Assembly: GCA_947494145.1 (NCBI GenBank)
Contig: CANLTZ010000007.1
Coordinates: 62,001 to 126,000, forward strand
Length of the DNA stretch: 64,000 nucleotides
Direction: 5' to 3'
Source: an uncultured Jannaschia sp.
Lineage (GTDB): Bacteria; Pseudomonadota; Alphaproteobacteria; Rhodobacterales; Rhodobacteraceae
Shown: positions 45,220 to 54,876 of the stretch, piece by piece
Position numbering within the stretch: the first letter of the stretch is position 1
Layout of the letters: every line of letters starts with the position of its first letter
Made by a program: the position numbers and the translations under genes
Notes under the pieces: generated by a model
Told to the model about the DNA's origin: nothing
Databases searched by the model: none
Seen by the model: the letters and a program-made list of their open reading frames with translations, nothing else

Positions 45220-45835
45220 CATCGGCACGGACGGCTAGGCGCAACCCGGGTTCATCCCCGGCGCGCAGGGCTGCCACGATCAGGCGATGGTTTTTCGGCA
45301 ATTCCGTCCGGTTGAGCCGCCCATAAAGCGACCGCATCGTCGGTCCCAATTGCAGCCAGACGGTTTCGACCATGGCCAGCATCGCGGGCGCCTGGGCGCG
45401 CAGGTAAAGCGTGCGGTGAAATTCCAGATTGGTCCGGATATAGCCAGACGCGTCGTGCTTCACGATCTGTTCGGCGATGGCGGTGTTGATTGTCTCCATC
45501 CGGTCGAGCAGGGCCAAATGCGCGCGGGGCAGGGCGCGCACAGCCAGCTCCGGCTCTAGCAGTGAGCGCAGGGCGGCCAGCTCCTCGATCCGTTCATTCG
45601 ACAAGGCGGGCGTCGTCACACGCCCCGAAGACGAAAGCGACAACGCCCCTTCCGCCACCAACCGCCGCAGCGCTTCGCGCACGGGGGTCATCGAAACGCC
45701 ATAGTCGCGCCCGATGCCCCGCAGGGTCAATGCCTCGCCGGGCGCCAATTCGCCGTGCATGATCCGTGTGCGCAGCAGGCGGTAGAGCCGGTCATGGGCG
45801 GCACCCGCGCCTTCGGGAAGGGGGTTGAGCAACAT
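45188..45835 (-). CDS. GntR family regulator, FCD domain (FadR subfamily)
   Basis: A 215-residue regulator: winged helix at residues about 15-75 (LTLRGIGRDYGVSMTPVREA, then LRRLVAEGALSL) and an all-helical FCD ligand domain with metal-binding His residues (NLEFHRTLYLRA and ELPKNHRLIVAALRAGD). FCD proteins sense carboxylic acids. No operon partner is adjacent, so the target is unknown. ATG 45835 is used; longer readings lie in a stretch without gene-like composition. Confidence 0.88.
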   Translation of the reverse strand: MLLNPLPEGAGAAHDRLYRLLRTRIMHGELAPGEALTLRGIGRDYGVSMTPVREALRRLVAEGALSLSSSGRVTTPALSNERIEELAALRSLLEPELAVRALPRAHLALLDRMETINTAIAEQIVKHDASGYIRTNLEFHRTLYLRAQAPAMLAMVETVWLQLGPTMRSLYGRLNRTELPKNHRLIVAALRAGDEPGLRLAVRADVTQGLRLLAG

Positions 45836-45897
45836 GGCGCCTTTATTGCCGCAAAGTGCGGGGTGGAAAACCTGAAAACCCGTCTTGGCGTAGCAGG

Positions 45898-46635
45898 TCA
45901 GCTCGCGGCGAAGTCGATGGCGTGCAAAGCCGCCCCATGGGATCGCAGCCAATCGCGGCGCGGGGCATAGTCGGGCATCAAAGCGGCCACCTGGGCCCAG
46001 AACCGCGCGGAATGGTCCATGTGAACCAAATGCGCGACTTCGTGGGCGGCCACATAAGCCAGCACGTCCGGCGGCGCCATGATCAAGCGCCAGGAAAACA
46101 TCAGGTCCCCCCGCGACGAACAAGACCCCCAGCGGGAGCGGGTATCGCGCAGCGTCACCTTTGACGGCACGCGATCAATGGCTTCTGCATAGCGGTCCAC
46201 CGCGGGGATGAGATGCGTGCGCGCCATGGTCTGCAAAAGCGCCTTGATCCGGGGCCCCGCGCGGGCGTCGTCGGGCACGGCAATCGCTTCGCCCGTCCAG
46301 CGCGCAGACCGGCCCGGGCCTTCCACGACGGGAACATCGGCGCCTAACAACGGCAAGATTGCGCCCACCCGTGCCACGCGCGGCGCGGGCGCAGCGGCCA
46401 CTTGGCGGGCGATCCAACCAGCTTGTTCGGCTACAAAATCGCGGGCACGCGCCAGCGGCATCCGCGCAGGCAGCGACAGCGTGACCCGCCCATCGGCGCG
46501 GCCCACGCGCAGCGACAGCCGCCGCGCCCGTGCCGAACGGCGCACCAGAACCTCGATCCCGGGCGCGCCGGGAACCTCCAACCGCTCCGTCAAAGCTTTG
46601 CCAAAGGACTTGCCACCCCTTGCCCCCTGTGGCAT
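45898..46635 (-). CDS. YgjP-like metallopeptidase domain protein (M48-related)
   Basis: A 245-residue protein with LVRRSARARRLSLRVGR near the start, the family motif DTRSRWGSCSSRGDLMFSWR and the zinc motif HEVAHLVHMDHSARFW. The family (DUF45/YgjP) has the HExxH of zinc peptidases; substrates are unknown. ATG 46635 is chosen, consistent with family length. It is divergent from the FYDLN gene, with a CCGGGGG/CCCCCGG inverted repeat (46656-46671) between them. Confidence 0.87.
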   Translation of the reverse strand: MPQGARGGKSFGKALTERLEVPGAPGIEVLVRRSARARRLSLRVGRADGRVTLSLPARMPLARARDFVAEQAGWIARQVAAAPAPRVARVGAILPLLGADVPVVEGPGRSARWTGEAIAVPDDARAGPRIKALLQTMARTHLIPAVDRYAEAIDRVPSKVTLRDTRSRWGSCSSRGDLMFSWRLIMAPPDVLAYVAAHEVAHLVHMDHSARFWAQVAALMPDYAPRRDWLRSHGAALHAIDFAAS

Positions 46636-46690
46636 CCGACCCCAATTCCCGAGACCCGGGGGTGCCCCCGGACGAGATGAAGGAACCGAC

Positions 46691-47023
46691 ATGCCCAAGG
46701 AAGAATGGGGCGTCAAGCGGGTTTGCCCAACCACTGGCAAGCGCTTCTACGACCTCAACCGTGACCCAATCGTCAGCCCCTATTCGGGCGAAGTCGTCAA
46801 TGTGGATACCGGCACAAAGACCCGTGTTCTGGTGGCCGACAAGGACGATGCCGATTCCAAGCCCAAAGAAGACGAAGATCTGCTGCTCGACGATGATGAC
46901 GTCGATGTGGAAGACGAAGCCGAAGCTGCCGAAGCGGATGATGACGTGCTCGACGATGACGAGGACGATACCGTCTCGCTTGATGACCTCGCTGTGGGTG
47001 ACGACGGGGACGACGACGATTGA
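46691..47023 (+). CDS. TIGR02300 / FYDLN acidic protein
   Basis: A 110-residue protein whose N-terminal 45 residues contain WGVKRVCPTTGKRFYDLN and DPIVSPYSGE, and whose remaining 60 residues are almost entirely Asp and Glu with Val and Ala. The FYDLN family is conserved in alphaproteobacteria; function is unknown. The CPxTG pattern recalls half of a zinc ribbon. It is followed by tRNA-Ala in the same direction, a common neighbour of this gene in the group. Confidence 0.9.
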   Translation: MPKEEWGVKRVCPTTGKRFYDLNRDPIVSPYSGEVVNVDTGTKTRVLVADKDDADSKPKEDEDLLLDDDDVDVEDEAEAAEADDDVLDDDEDDTVSLDDLAVGDDGDDDD

Positions 47024-47093
47024 AGCCGACCGGCGGCAAGCGGATTTTCCGCTTGCGCCATTCCAGCCGCTCCCGTAGGACGCGGCACGTTAT

Positions 47094-47169
<76 letters not shown>

Positions 47170-47240
47170 CCCGCACTCATCTCTGTTTGATATCTCGTGC
47201 CGCAGCTGACGGCGCACGAACTTGGTGTGTCGAACCCTCG

Positions 47241-47651
47241 TCAAACCAATGCTGCGATGGCCATCAGGATCGTGGCAGCGAAGCCGGTAAACCAAATGAA
47301 CGACCGCCAGGGGCGCCACCCAAAGGCATAGGCTGGCACATAGACGATGCGCGCGGCCAGGTAGACCCACGCGCAGGCAGCCGTGAAACCGGTCGATTGT
47401 TCGGACAATGTGACGACGACCACAGCCGCGGTGAACAGGATCAGCCCTTCGAAATGGTTGTTCAACGCGCGGTAAAGACGTGCGGCGCGGTCAGAGAGTT
47501 GGTCCTCCAACGCGCCGCCCAGGCGCGCGCGGTCGCGGGGCGACATGGTCTTGGCCGGGCCAAGTTCCAGATTGGCGGGGATCGCCATGAGGACGAATTG
47601 GACCGCTTGCAGGATGATGGCGAGGGTCAGGGCGGTGAGTTCAGGGGTCAT
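47241..47651 (-). CDS. MAPEG family membrane protein
   Basis: A 136-residue protein with four membrane helices and the MAPEG-like pattern RARLGGALEDQLSDRAARLYRALNNHFEGLILF, then ACAWVYLAARIVYVPAYAFG. MAPEG proteins relate to microsomal glutathione transferases and eicosanoid enzymes; bacterial members are mostly uncharacterised. It lies opposite tRNA-Ala, and its start codon overlaps a partial copy of the tRNA 5' end. Confidence 0.85.
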   Translation of the reverse strand: MTPELTALTLAIILQAVQFVLMAIPANLELGPAKTMSPRDRARLGGALEDQLSDRAARLYRALNNHFEGLILFTAAVVVVTLSEQSTGFTAACAWVYLAARIVYVPAYAFGWRPWRSFIWFTGFAATILMAIAALV

Positions 47652-47669
47652 GGGGCCTTATCTTCAGTT
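47650..47669 (+). repeat. Partial direct repeat of the tRNA-Ala 5' end
   Basis: ATGGGGCCTTATCTTCAGTT here matches ATGGGGCCTTAGCTCAGTT at 47092-47110 (one mismatch, one gap), 558 bases downstream of the tRNA start. The two copies bracket the MAPEG gene. Confidence 0.55.
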
Positions 47670-47766
47670 CTTTGCGCAGACATCGGCTTTCGTCCGCTGC
47701 ACTATCCGATGGTAGATCAATAGCCAAAGAAGCCACGTAACGAAGCTGCGTCTCGCTCCAAGAAGT

Positions 47767-47946
47767 TTATTCCCGGTCTCGGCTGATCAGCACGATCGTC
47801 GTCAACAGCGACAGCAAGGCATAGCCCCCCGCCAGCCACCACAGGATCGGGTCCGGCCCGCGCCAGGCTTGAAGCGCGATGACCAGAAGCGCTGCGATGG
47901 CGACGCGAATGACCCAGAAGGCGAGGGCGCGGCGGGTGGGTGTCAC
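47767..47946 (-). CDS. Small two-helix membrane protein
   Basis: A 59-residue protein (GTG start) with two hydrophobic helices: FWVIRVAIAALLVIALQ and ILWWLAGGYALLSLLTTIVL, with a basic N-terminus and a charged end (SRDRE). It lies 34 bases after the L,D-transpeptidase gene in the same direction and may be cotranscribed with it. Unknown function. Confidence 0.55.
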   Translation of the reverse strand: MTPTRRALAFWVIRVAIAALLVIALQAWRGPDPILWWLAGGYALLSLLTTIVLISRDRE

Positions 47947-47980
47947 GGATTGACCTCGGCGGGTTGGGTGGCTGTCCGCA

Positions 47981-48532
47981 TCATGCCTCGATCTCAATCG
48001 GGGTGCCATTGGGCACGCGGGCCCAGATGTCACGCATTTCGGTGTTGGTGACTGCAATGCAGCCATCGGTCCAATCCCATAGTCGGTGTAGCGCGCCAAG
48101 CCAGCCCCAGCCATTGGCGATGCCGTGGATCATGATCAGGCCGCCCGGGTCTTGACCCTGGGCGGCGGCGCGTGCGGTGTCGACGTCGTTAGGGTAAGAG
48201 ATGTGTAGGCTCAGATGGGCGAAGCTGCCATCGTTTCGCCAATCGATGGCGTAGCGACCCTCGGGCGTGCGTTCGTCACCTTCGCGCTGCTTATGTCCGT
48301 CATCGCCCGCCGCGCCTAGGCTGATCGGGTAGGTAGCGATGGGGGCACCATCGCGCAGCAGGGTCAGGCGCCGTTCGGACTTGTTCACATGGATGAAGTC
48401 AGCTTGTTCGTCGGGCGGGGCCATCGCTGGCGCAGTCACAAGGTCGAGCCGGGCCATGACCATTGTGTAAACGGGCAGCGCGATCACGATTGCGGCGAGG
48501 GCCAGGAAGGTGCGTTTCAAGACTTTGCGCAT
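47981..48532 (-). CDS. L,D-transpeptidase (YkuD) family protein
   Basis: A 183-residue protein with an N-terminal membrane anchor or signal (about residues 7-28), a YkuD domain (FIHVNKSERRLTLLRDG, PISLGA) and the catalytic motif MIHGIANGWGW followed by TDGCIAVTN with the active Cys. Family members form 3-3 cross-links or attach proteins to peptidoglycan in the periplasm. Start ATG 48532 puts the hydrophobic helix at the N-terminus. Confidence 0.88.
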   Translation of the reverse strand: MRKVLKRTFLALAAIVIALPVYTMVMARLDLVTAPAMAPPDEQADFIHVNKSERRLTLLRDGAPIATYPISLGAAGDDGHKQREGDERTPEGRYAIDWRNDGSFAHLSLHISYPNDVDTARAAAQGQDPGGLIMIHGIANGWGWLGALHRLWDWTDGCIAVTNTEMRDIWARVPNGTPIEIEA

Positions 48533-48663
48533 GGGCTGGGCATCCGGGTCAGTGCGGGCTCCGACGCGCGGCACAGCATCAACAGGCCTGCCGCATCGGG
48601 AATTGCTAGGGTCGGCACCCCCCGTCTGCCCGGCGTGTCGGGTGGCGCCGCGCATCCTTGGAC

Positions 48664-48954
48664 TTAAGCCGTACCTTCGATGATGACGATATCACTGTCC
48701 GCGTTTGCGAGCCGGATGGCCGCGGCCTGTCGGTAGGCGTCGGATTTGTAGCAGGCGAGCGCGGTTGCGTAGTCTGGGAATTCGACAACGACGTGACGGT
48801 CTTTCTGCGGCGTCTCGGGCGTTTCATGCTGCCCGCCGCGGACGATGAACCGGCCACCGAAGCGTTCCACGACCGGGGTATCGAGGCGGATATACTCGGC
48901 ATAGGCGTCGGGTTTGGTGACGGTGACGTGGACGATCCAGTAGCCTTTGGGCAT
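48664..48954 (-). CDS. DUF1330 domain protein
   Basis: A 96-residue ferredoxin-like-fold protein: MPKGYWIVHVTVTKPDAYAEY, then RFIVRGGQHE, VVVEFPDYATALACYKSDAY and AIRLANADSDIVIIEG. The DUF1330 family is a dimeric alpha/beta-barrel group of unknown activity. It is followed by a palindromic repeat on its upstream side. Confidence 0.88.
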   Translation of the reverse strand: MPKGYWIVHVTVTKPDAYAEYIRLDTPVVERFGGRFIVRGGQHETPETPQKDRHVVVEFPDYATALACYKSDAYRQAAAIRLANADSDIVIIEGTA

Positions 48955-48973
48955 GGGGGTGGGGTTTCGGTCG

Positions 48974-49037
48974 TAGGGTGGATGGAACCCACCGTCTGTG
49001 AGTTTGGTTGCGGACGTGGTGGGTTTCGCCCACCCTA
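48974..49037. repeat. Palindromic intergenic repeat with GGGTGG...CCACCC arms
   Basis: TAGGGTGGATGGAACCCACC (48974-48993) is nearly the reverse complement of the segment at 49018-49037 (GGTGGGTTTCGCCCACCCTA), with 24 bases between. Arms of this kind recur between genes in Rhodobacteraceae. It lies just past the end of the next gene and may act as a terminator for it. Confidence 0.6.
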
Positions 49038-49042
49038 GCGGT

Positions 49043-49423
49043 CTAAATTTCTGTCGCACCGTAAAGAATGAATACAATGCCAAGAGCAAACGCGAGTACG
49101 GACGTTATGGCCAAGGCTGAGTTGATGCGGATCACATACGTATCCCACCATTGAGACCATGATGTTTCAGGGGCAGAAGCCGTGTATGCGTAACTCCCTA
49201 TTAAGGCCAAGAGGACAGCGACTATCCCAATGAGAAATGCACCCATTGATGACTTAATGGTGTTGAGCGGGATAGAAACATTTGCCTGAGCGTCAGCATT
49301 CCCGAGGAAAGTGAGTAGCGCCAAGATGGCGCCAGAATTCAGCAGAATTACCGTTCGAAGAAATGCAAGGCCTAAGGTATCCGACCTCTCAAGGCGTGAA
49401 ATTTCGGCAGCAGAATCTGACAT
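49043..49423 (-). CDS. Low-GC membrane protein of unknown function
   Basis: A 126-residue protein with three hydrophobic helices (about residues 18-40, 58-80 and 100-122) separated by polar loops, starting MSDSAAEISRLERSD and ending LYGATEI. Its DNA is visibly poorer in GC than the neighbouring genes and its codon use is less biased, which suggests recent acquisition. No family recognised. It is flanked by a palindromic repeat and by the end of the suc block. Confidence 0.6.
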   Translation of the reverse strand: MSDSAAEISRLERSDTLGLAFLRTVILLNSGAILALLTFLGNADAQANVSIPLNTIKSSMGAFLIGIVAVLLALIGSYAYTASAPETSWSQWWDTYVIRINSALAITSVLAFALGIVFILYGATEI

Positions 49424-49539
49424 CGAATCCTATCCAGTTTTTGCATGACATTTCTTTCCGCCTTGGGGTCAAGTTCGACGTGTTCGTCCCTCCAACGCGA
49501 TTTTTGATGCCAGCTAGTCGCATTTTGCTGAGCATTGCA

Positions 49540-51072
49540 TCACAAATCCATCAATAGTCGCCGCGGATCCTCCAGCGCTTCTTTCACCCGTACCAGGAAC
49601 GTCACCGCGCCTTTGCCGTCCACGATCCGGTGATCGTAGCTCAGTGCCAGATACATCATCGGGCGCACCACGATCTCACCGCCGATGACCATGGGGCGGT
49701 CTTGGATTTTGTGCATACCCAGGATGCCCGATTGCGGCGGGTTGAGGATGGGCGACGACATGAGCGAGCCGTAGACGCCCCCGTTGGAGATGGTGAAGGT
49801 GCCGCCCTGCATGTCCGCCATCGAAAGTTTGCCGTCGCGCGCGGCGCGGCCTTTCTCGGAAATGGCTTTCTCGATTGCGGCGAAGCCCATTTGGTCGACG
49901 TCGCGGATGACCGGCACGACCAGGCCCTGGGGCGTGCCCGCGGCGATGCCCATATTGACATAGTTGTGGTAAACCACGTCGGTCCCGTCGATTTCGGCAT
50001 TGACCTCGGGGACTTCCTGCAAGGCGTGCACGCAGGCCTTGGTGAAGAAGGACATGAAGCCCAGGCGGACGCCGTGCTTCTTTTCAAACAGGTCTTTGTA
50101 TTCGCTGCGCAAGGCCATGACCTCGGTCATGTCCACCTCATTATAGGTGGTGAGCATGGCGGCGGTGTTCTGGGCGTCCTTCAAGCGCCGCGCGATGGTC
50201 TGGCGCAGCCGGGTCATCTTGACCCGTTCTTCGCGGTCGGCCTGGTCGGCGGGCACGGGGGCGCGGGCCGCCGGTGCGGGCGCAGGGGCCGGGGCGGGCG
50301 CGGCGGCGGCTTTAAGGACGTCTTCCTTCATGACCCGACCGTCGCGGCCGGTGCCGGTGACTTGGTCGGCAGACAGGCCCTTTTCCGCCATGAGTTTGTT
50401 GGCCGAGGGGGCGTTTTCGACATCGGCGCCGCTGGTCGTGGCGGGCGCCGCGGTGGCGGCGGGTTGCGCCGCGGGGGCCGGGGCTGCGCCCGCATTGATG
50501 ATGGCAAGCTTGCCGCCCGCGGCGACCGTGTCGCCTTCTTTGGCGAGGATGTCGCCCAAGGTACCCGCGGCGGGCGCGGGCACCTCGACGGAGACCTTGT
50601 CGGTCTCCAATTCGCACAGCATTTCATCGGCGGCTACAGCATCGCCGGGCTGCTTGAACCAGGTCGACACCGTGGCTTCTGTCACGGATTCCCCCAAGGC
50701 GGGCACCATGACGTCGACCGCCGCGCCACTGCCTTCTCCGCTCGGTTGAGCGTCGGCGGCGGGGGCAGGGGCCTCCTCGGCCTTGGCCGGGGCGGTGGCG
50801 GCAGCGGGTTTGGCGGCGCCGTTCCCCGCGCCCGCGCCTTCCGAAATGGTGGCCAGCAGGGCATCGACCCCCACGGTCTGACCTTCGGAGGCGACGATTT
50901 CCGCCAGTTTGCCCGCCGAAGGGCTGGGCACTTCCACCGTCACCTTGTCGGTTTCCAACTCGCACAGCATCTCATCTGCGGCCACATCGTCGCCGGGCTG
51001 TTTGAACCAGGTGGCCACGGTGGCCTCGGTCACGGATTCGCCCAGGGTGGGGACTTTTACTTCGACGGTCAT
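49540..51072 (-). CDS. sucB: Dihydrolipoamide succinyltransferase (E2 of 2-oxoglutarate dehydrogenase)
   Basis: A 510-residue E2 with two N-terminal lipoyl domains, each with ELETDKV (lipoylated Lys about 43 and 159), Ala/Pro-rich linkers, a peripheral subunit-binding domain ([12 protein letters not shown], then [14 protein letters not shown]) and a catalytic domain ending in [15 protein letters not shown] with the active His and Asp. E. coli SucB (about 405 residues) has one lipoyl domain. It lies 7 bases after sucA and transfers the succinyl group to CoA. Confidence 0.95.
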   Translation of the reverse strand: MTVEVKVPTLGESVTEATVATWFKQPGDDVAADEMLCELETDKVTVEVPSPSAGKLAEIVASEGQTVGVDALLATISEGAGAGNGAAKPAAATAPAKAEEAPAPAADAQPSGEGSGAAVDVMVPALGESVTEATVSTWFKQPGDAVAADEMLCELETDKVSVEVPAPAAGTLGDILAKEGDTVAAGGKLAIINAGAAPAPAAQPAATAAPATTSGADVENAPSANKLMAEKGLSADQVTGTGRDGRVMKEDVLKAAAAPAPAPAPAPAARAPVPADQADREERVKMTRLRQTIARRLKDAQNTAAMLTTYNEVDMTEVMALRSEYKDLFEKKHGVRLGFMSFFTKACVHALQEVPEVNAEIDGTDVVYHNYVNMGIAAGTPQGLVVPVIRDVDQMGFAAIEKAISEKGRAARDGKLSMADMQGGTFTISNGGVYGSLMSSPILNPPQSGILGMHKIQDRPMVIGGEIVVRPMMYLALSYDHRIVDGKGAVTFLVRVKEALEDPRRLLMDL

Positions 51073-51079
51073 TGCTTGG

Positions 51080-54049
51080 TTACTCCGTTCCCAGCGCTTC
51101 GTTCACCAGCGCGGCCTGTTGGGATTTGTGTTGGCTGGCCAGGCCCGTGGCGGGCGAGGCGGCGGCGGCGCGACCCGCATAGGCGGGTCTTGTGTGTTTG
51201 GCGCCGATGCGCGTCAGCACCCATTCGATATTGGGTTCCACGAAGGTCCAGGCACCCTGGTTCTTGGGCTCTTCTTGACACCAGACGATTTCGGCCTGCT
51301 TGAAGCGGCTGAGCTCATTGACCATCGACAAAGCGGGGAACGGATAGAATTGTTCGAGCCGCAGGATATACGTGTCGTCGCGACCGGCCTCATCACGCTT
51401 TTCGAGCAGGTCGTAATACACCTTGCCCGCGCAGATGACGACGCGCTTGATCTTGTCGTCGGGCTGCAGGGTCAGGTCCGAATTGCCCTGCTGCGCGTCG
51501 TCCCACAACACACGGTGGAAGCTGCTGCCGGTGGTGAATTCCTCGGCCTTCGAGATCGCCATCTTGTGGCGCAAAAGCGATTTCGGCGTCATCAGGATCA
51601 GCGGTTTTCGGAAGTCGCGGTGCAGCTGTCTGCGCAGGATGTGGAAGTAGTTGGCGGGGGTGGAGCAATTGGCCACGATCCAATTGTCCTGGCCGCACAT
51701 CGTGAGGAACCGTTCCAACCGGGCAGAGGAGTGTTCGGGCCCCTGGCCCTCATAGCCATGCGGCAGCAGGCACACGAGGCCGGACATGCGCAGCCATTTG
51801 CTTTCGCCCGAGGAGATGAACTGGTCGAACATGATCTGGGCGCCATTGGCGAAATCGCCGAACTGCGCTTCCCACATGGTCAGGGCGTTGGGCTCGGCCA
51901 GCGAATAGCCATACTCAAAACCCAGCACAGCGTATTCCGACAAGGCGCTATCGATTACTTCATAATGGGCCTGACCTTCCCGCACGTGGTTGAGCGGGTA
52001 GTAGCGTTCCTCGGTGTCCTGATTGATCAGCCCAGAATGGCGCTGGCTGAAGGTGCCGCGAGTGCTGTCCTGCCCGGCCAGGCGGACCTTATAGCCTTCG
52101 GTCAGCAGTGACCCGAAGGCCAGGGCCTCGGCGGTGGCCCAGTCGAAACCTTCGCCAGACTCGAACATCTTGGTCTTGGTTTCCAAAAGCCGTCCCACCG
52201 TCTTGTGCAGCGGGAAATCGGCGGGAGGCGTGGTCAGAGCGCGCCCGACATCGGCCAGTGTCTCGGGCGCGATGGCCGTCTCACCCCGGATATACTCGTC
52301 GGTATTGCGGCGATCCAAATGCGACCAACGCCCATCCAGCCAATCCGCCTTGTTGGGCTTGTAATCCTTCCCGGCCTCGAATTCCTGGGCCAGTTGGTCT
52401 TGAAAGGCGGCCTTCATATCTTCGATTTCGCCCTCAGGGATCAGCCCGTCCTTCACCAGCCGCTCGGTATAAAGCGACAGGGTCGTCTTATGACCCTTGA
52501 TGCGCTTGTACATGATCGGGTTGGTGAACATGGGCTCATCGCCCTCGTTATGGCCGAAGCGGCGATAACAGAAGATGTCGATGACCACGTCCTTGCCGAA
52601 CTTCTGGCGGTATTCCGTCGCGACGCGCGCGGCGTGGACGACGGCTTCGGGGTCGTCGCCGTTCACGTGGAAGATCGGGGCTTCCACCACCAGCGCGTTG
52701 TCGGTCGGATAGGGGCTGGAGCGTGAAAAGTGCGGCGCCGTGGTGAACCCGATCTGATTGTTCACCACGATATGGATCGTGCCGCCGGTGCGGTGACCGC
52801 GCACGCCTGAAAGCGCGAAGCATTCCGCCACCACGCCCTGGCCTGCAAAGGCCGCGTCACCGTGCAGCAGGATGCCGCAAACCTGTTGGCGTTCTGCATC
52901 GCCCAACTGGTCTTGCTTGGCGCGGACCTTGCCCAACACCACCGGGTTCACCGCTTCCAGGTGCGACGGGTTCGCGGTCAGTGAGATATGGACAGTGTTG
53001 CCGTCAAATTCCCGGTCCGAGGATGCGCCCAAATGGTATTTCACATCGCCCGAGCCATCGACCTCCTCCGGTTTGAAGCTGCCGCCCTGGAATTCGTTGA
53101 AGATGGCGCGATACGGCTTGCCCATCACATTGGCCAGCACACTCAGCCGCCCGCGGTGCGGCATGCCGATGACGATTTCCTGCAAGCCCAACTGTCCGCC
53201 GCGCTTGATGATCTGCTCCATCGCGGGGATGAGCGCTTCGCCCCCATCCAGGCCAAAGCGTTTGGTGCCCATATACTTCACATGCAGATACTTCTCGAAG
53301 CCCTCGGCCTCGACCAGCTTGTTGAGGATGGCGCGGCGGCCATTCTGCGTGAAGTGGATTTCCTTGCCGAACCCCTCGATCCGTTCCTTTAGCCAAGCGG
53401 ATTGCTCGGGGTCGGAAATGTGCATGTATTGCAGGGCGAACGTGCCACAATACGTTCGTTTCAAGATGTCGACGATCTGGCCCAGCGTCGCGACTTCCAG
53501 CCCCAGGACGTTGTCGATGAAGATGGGCCGGTTCATGTCCGCGGCGGTGAAGCCGTAAGATGTGGGCTCCAACTCCGGATGGGGTTCGGGGTTACGCATG
53601 CCTAGCGGGTCAAGTTCGGCCGCCAGGTGCCCCCGGATGCGGTGCGCCCGGATCAGCATGAGCGCGCGGATGGAATCGAGCACGGCACGGCGGATCTGCT
53701 CATCTGTGACGGCGATGCCCTTTTCGGCGGCTTTGGCGGCAATCTTCTGACCCGCGGCTTTGGCTTCCTTGGGGTCGGCGGCAGGCAGGGGCCATTCGCC
53801 CGTCAGCGCGGCTGTCAGGTCGTCGGCGGGCACAGGCGGCCAATCATTCCGCGCCCAGGACGGGCCTTCTGCTTCGGCACGGGCTGCCCCCGGCTCATCG
53901 GCAAGGGCCTCGAAGAATTGCCGCCAGCTATCGTCGACCGCCGACGGGTCGTTGGCATAGCGGGCATACATCTGTTCGAGGTATTCCGCATTGTGCCCCT
54001 GCATGAAGCTGGTGGAGCGGAACGCGTCGTTGGGGGATTGGTCGGTCAT
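51080..54049 (-). CDS. sucA: 2-oxoglutarate dehydrogenase E1 component
   Basis: A 989-residue thiamine-diphosphate enzyme. It has the E1o N-terminal motif ([18 protein letters not shown]), [14 protein letters not shown], the ThDP region [15 protein letters not shown] and [10 protein letters not shown], and a transketolase-like C-terminal part ending [17 protein letters not shown]. It decarboxylates 2-oxoglutarate and loads succinyl onto SucB. ATG 54049 overlaps the stop of the upstream unknown gene by 4 bases. The linker region at about residues 55-75 is Ala-rich and longer than in E. coli SucA. Confidence 0.97.
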   Translation of the reverse strand: MTDQSPNDAFRSTSFMQGHNAEYLEQMYARYANDPSAVDDSWRQFFEALADEPGAARAEAEGPSWARNDWPPVPADDLTAALTGEWPLPAADPKEAKAAGQKIAAKAAEKGIAVTDEQIRRAVLDSIRALMLIRAHRIRGHLAAELDPLGMRNPEPHPELEPTSYGFTAADMNRPIFIDNVLGLEVATLGQIVDILKRTYCGTFALQYMHISDPEQSAWLKERIEGFGKEIHFTQNGRRAILNKLVEAEGFEKYLHVKYMGTKRFGLDGGEALIPAMEQIIKRGGQLGLQEIVIGMPHRGRLSVLANVMGKPYRAIFNEFQGGSFKPEEVDGSGDVKYHLGASSDREFDGNTVHISLTANPSHLEAVNPVVLGKVRAKQDQLGDAERQQVCGILLHGDAAFAGQGVVAECFALSGVRGHRTGGTIHIVVNNQIGFTTAPHFSRSSPYPTDNALVVEAPIFHVNGDDPEAVVHAARVATEYRQKFGKDVVIDIFCYRRFGHNEGDEPMFTNPIMYKRIKGHKTTLSLYTERLVKDGLIPEGEIEDMKAAFQDQLAQEFEAGKDYKPNKADWLDGRWSHLDRRNTDEYIRGETAIAPETLADVGRALTTPPADFPLHKTVGRLLETKTKMFESGEGFDWATAEALAFGSLLTEGYKVRLAGQDSTRGTFSQRHSGLINQDTEERYYPLNHVREGQAHYEVIDSALSEYAVLGFEYGYSLAEPNALTMWEAQFGDFANGAQIMFDQFISSGESKWLRMSGLVCLLPHGYEGQGPEHSSARLERFLTMCGQDNWIVANCSTPANYFHILRRQLHRDFRKPLILMTPKSLLRHKMAISKAEEFTTGSSFHRVLWDDAQQGNSDLTLQPDDKIKRVVICAGKVYYDLLEKRDEAGRDDTYILRLEQFYPFPALSMVNELSRFKQAEIVWCQEEPKNQGAWTFVEPNIEWVLTRIGAKHTRPAYAGRAAAASPATGLASQHKSQQAALVNEALGTE

Positions 54050-54669
54050 TGATCTTCTTCCGGGTTCAGGACGGATACGGTCTCGACGATGGAAACGGTC
54101 GCGGTATCGGTCGTCAGGTCCGACAGCAGGGCAGGCTCAAGCGCGATGGCCATCAAGCGGCGCAGGGGTTCCTCGGCAAGGACCTCGAAGGTGGATGGGC
54201 CGAAGCCCTCGTCGGTGCCGGTGGTCGTCTCACCCTCGGGGGTCGCGATGCGGCAGATGACCTCGACGATGCCGAGCCTGCCTTGCTGTGGCAGCCCCCA
54301 GTTGAAGGTCATCGCGGCGTCGCCGCGGGTCAGGACACGCTGCTTGGCAAGGTCCGTGTCGACCCGCCGCGCGAGCCCGGGCACGGTCCGGCGTTGCAGG
54401 TCCATGATCTCGGGCAGGGTCGATCCGCCCCGGTCGGTGGAGGCATAGAAGATCGTCCGCGCAAGCGCGATCCGCTCGGCCGCGTCCGCGGGGACGGGGG
54501 CGCCGGGTTCGAGGGGCATCCAGCCCTCGGCCTCAAGCGAGGCCAACAGCACGTCGAAGTCGCGCTCGTCGGCCAAGCAGGCTTGCGGCGCGGTCTGCGC
54601 TGCGGCGGGTGCGCCAAATGCCGCAAGCATCACTGCCAGCAGCCCTGCTTTAGATCCCGTGGTTCTCAT
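54046..54669 (-). CDS. Exported protein translationally coupled to sucA
   Basis: A 207-residue protein with a signal peptide (MRTTGSKAGLLAVMLAAFGA, cleaved after AAAQ). The mature part has two Cys (in PQACLADERDF and EVICRIATPEG), so a disulfide is possible, and ends in acidic NPEEDQ. ATG 54669 is preferred because GGAGGA lies 7 bases upstream. Its stop overlaps the sucA start (ATGA). Not recognised as a family. The periplasmic location is odd for a gene coupled to a cytoplasmic TCA enzyme. Confidence 0.65.
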   Translation of the reverse strand: MRTTGSKAGLLAVMLAAFGAPAAAQTAPQACLADERDFDVLLASLEAEGWMPLEPGAPVPADAAERIALARTIFYASTDRGGSTLPEIMDLQRRTVPGLARRVDTDLAKQRVLTRGDAAMTFNWGLPQQGRLGIVEVICRIATPEGETTTGTDEGFGPSTFEVLAEEPLRRLMAIALEPALLSDLTTDTATVSIVETVSVLNPEEDQ

Positions 54670-54709
54670 CCTGCTGTCCTCCTTGGTAATGACCAACTCG
54701 GTCGACTGA

Positions 54710-54760
54710 GATTGCTTCCTTCACCGCCTCGCCCAAAGTCGCCAAACCGTCGGCAACGCC
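54710..54760 (-). pseudogene. Degenerate duplicate of the sucD 3' end
   Basis: Read on the minus strand the segment encodes [16 protein letters not shown], against [16 protein letters not shown] at the C-terminus of SucD (55424-55474). About 39 of 51 bases match, and over 17 codons 14 residues agree. There is no start codon and the sucD stop is not kept. The fragment lies 714 bases from the true sucD end, on the far side of the membrane-protein gene. Confidence 0.75.
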
Positions 54761-54876
54761 GCGTCTGCCCATTGAGGTCAGTGAGATAAGAGCGACCAGC
54801 TCTCACAACCCGGCTTCGAACACTATTGGAATGCCTTCGACGTGATCGTGTTCTGAGGTCGCGCATCACCATCCCA

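Noticed and set aside
49630-51303. Open frame of 557 codons on the plus strand opposite sucB
   Set aside because: It is an antisense shadow of the Ala/Pro-rich sucB gene; the product is low-complexity and has no recognisable domain.
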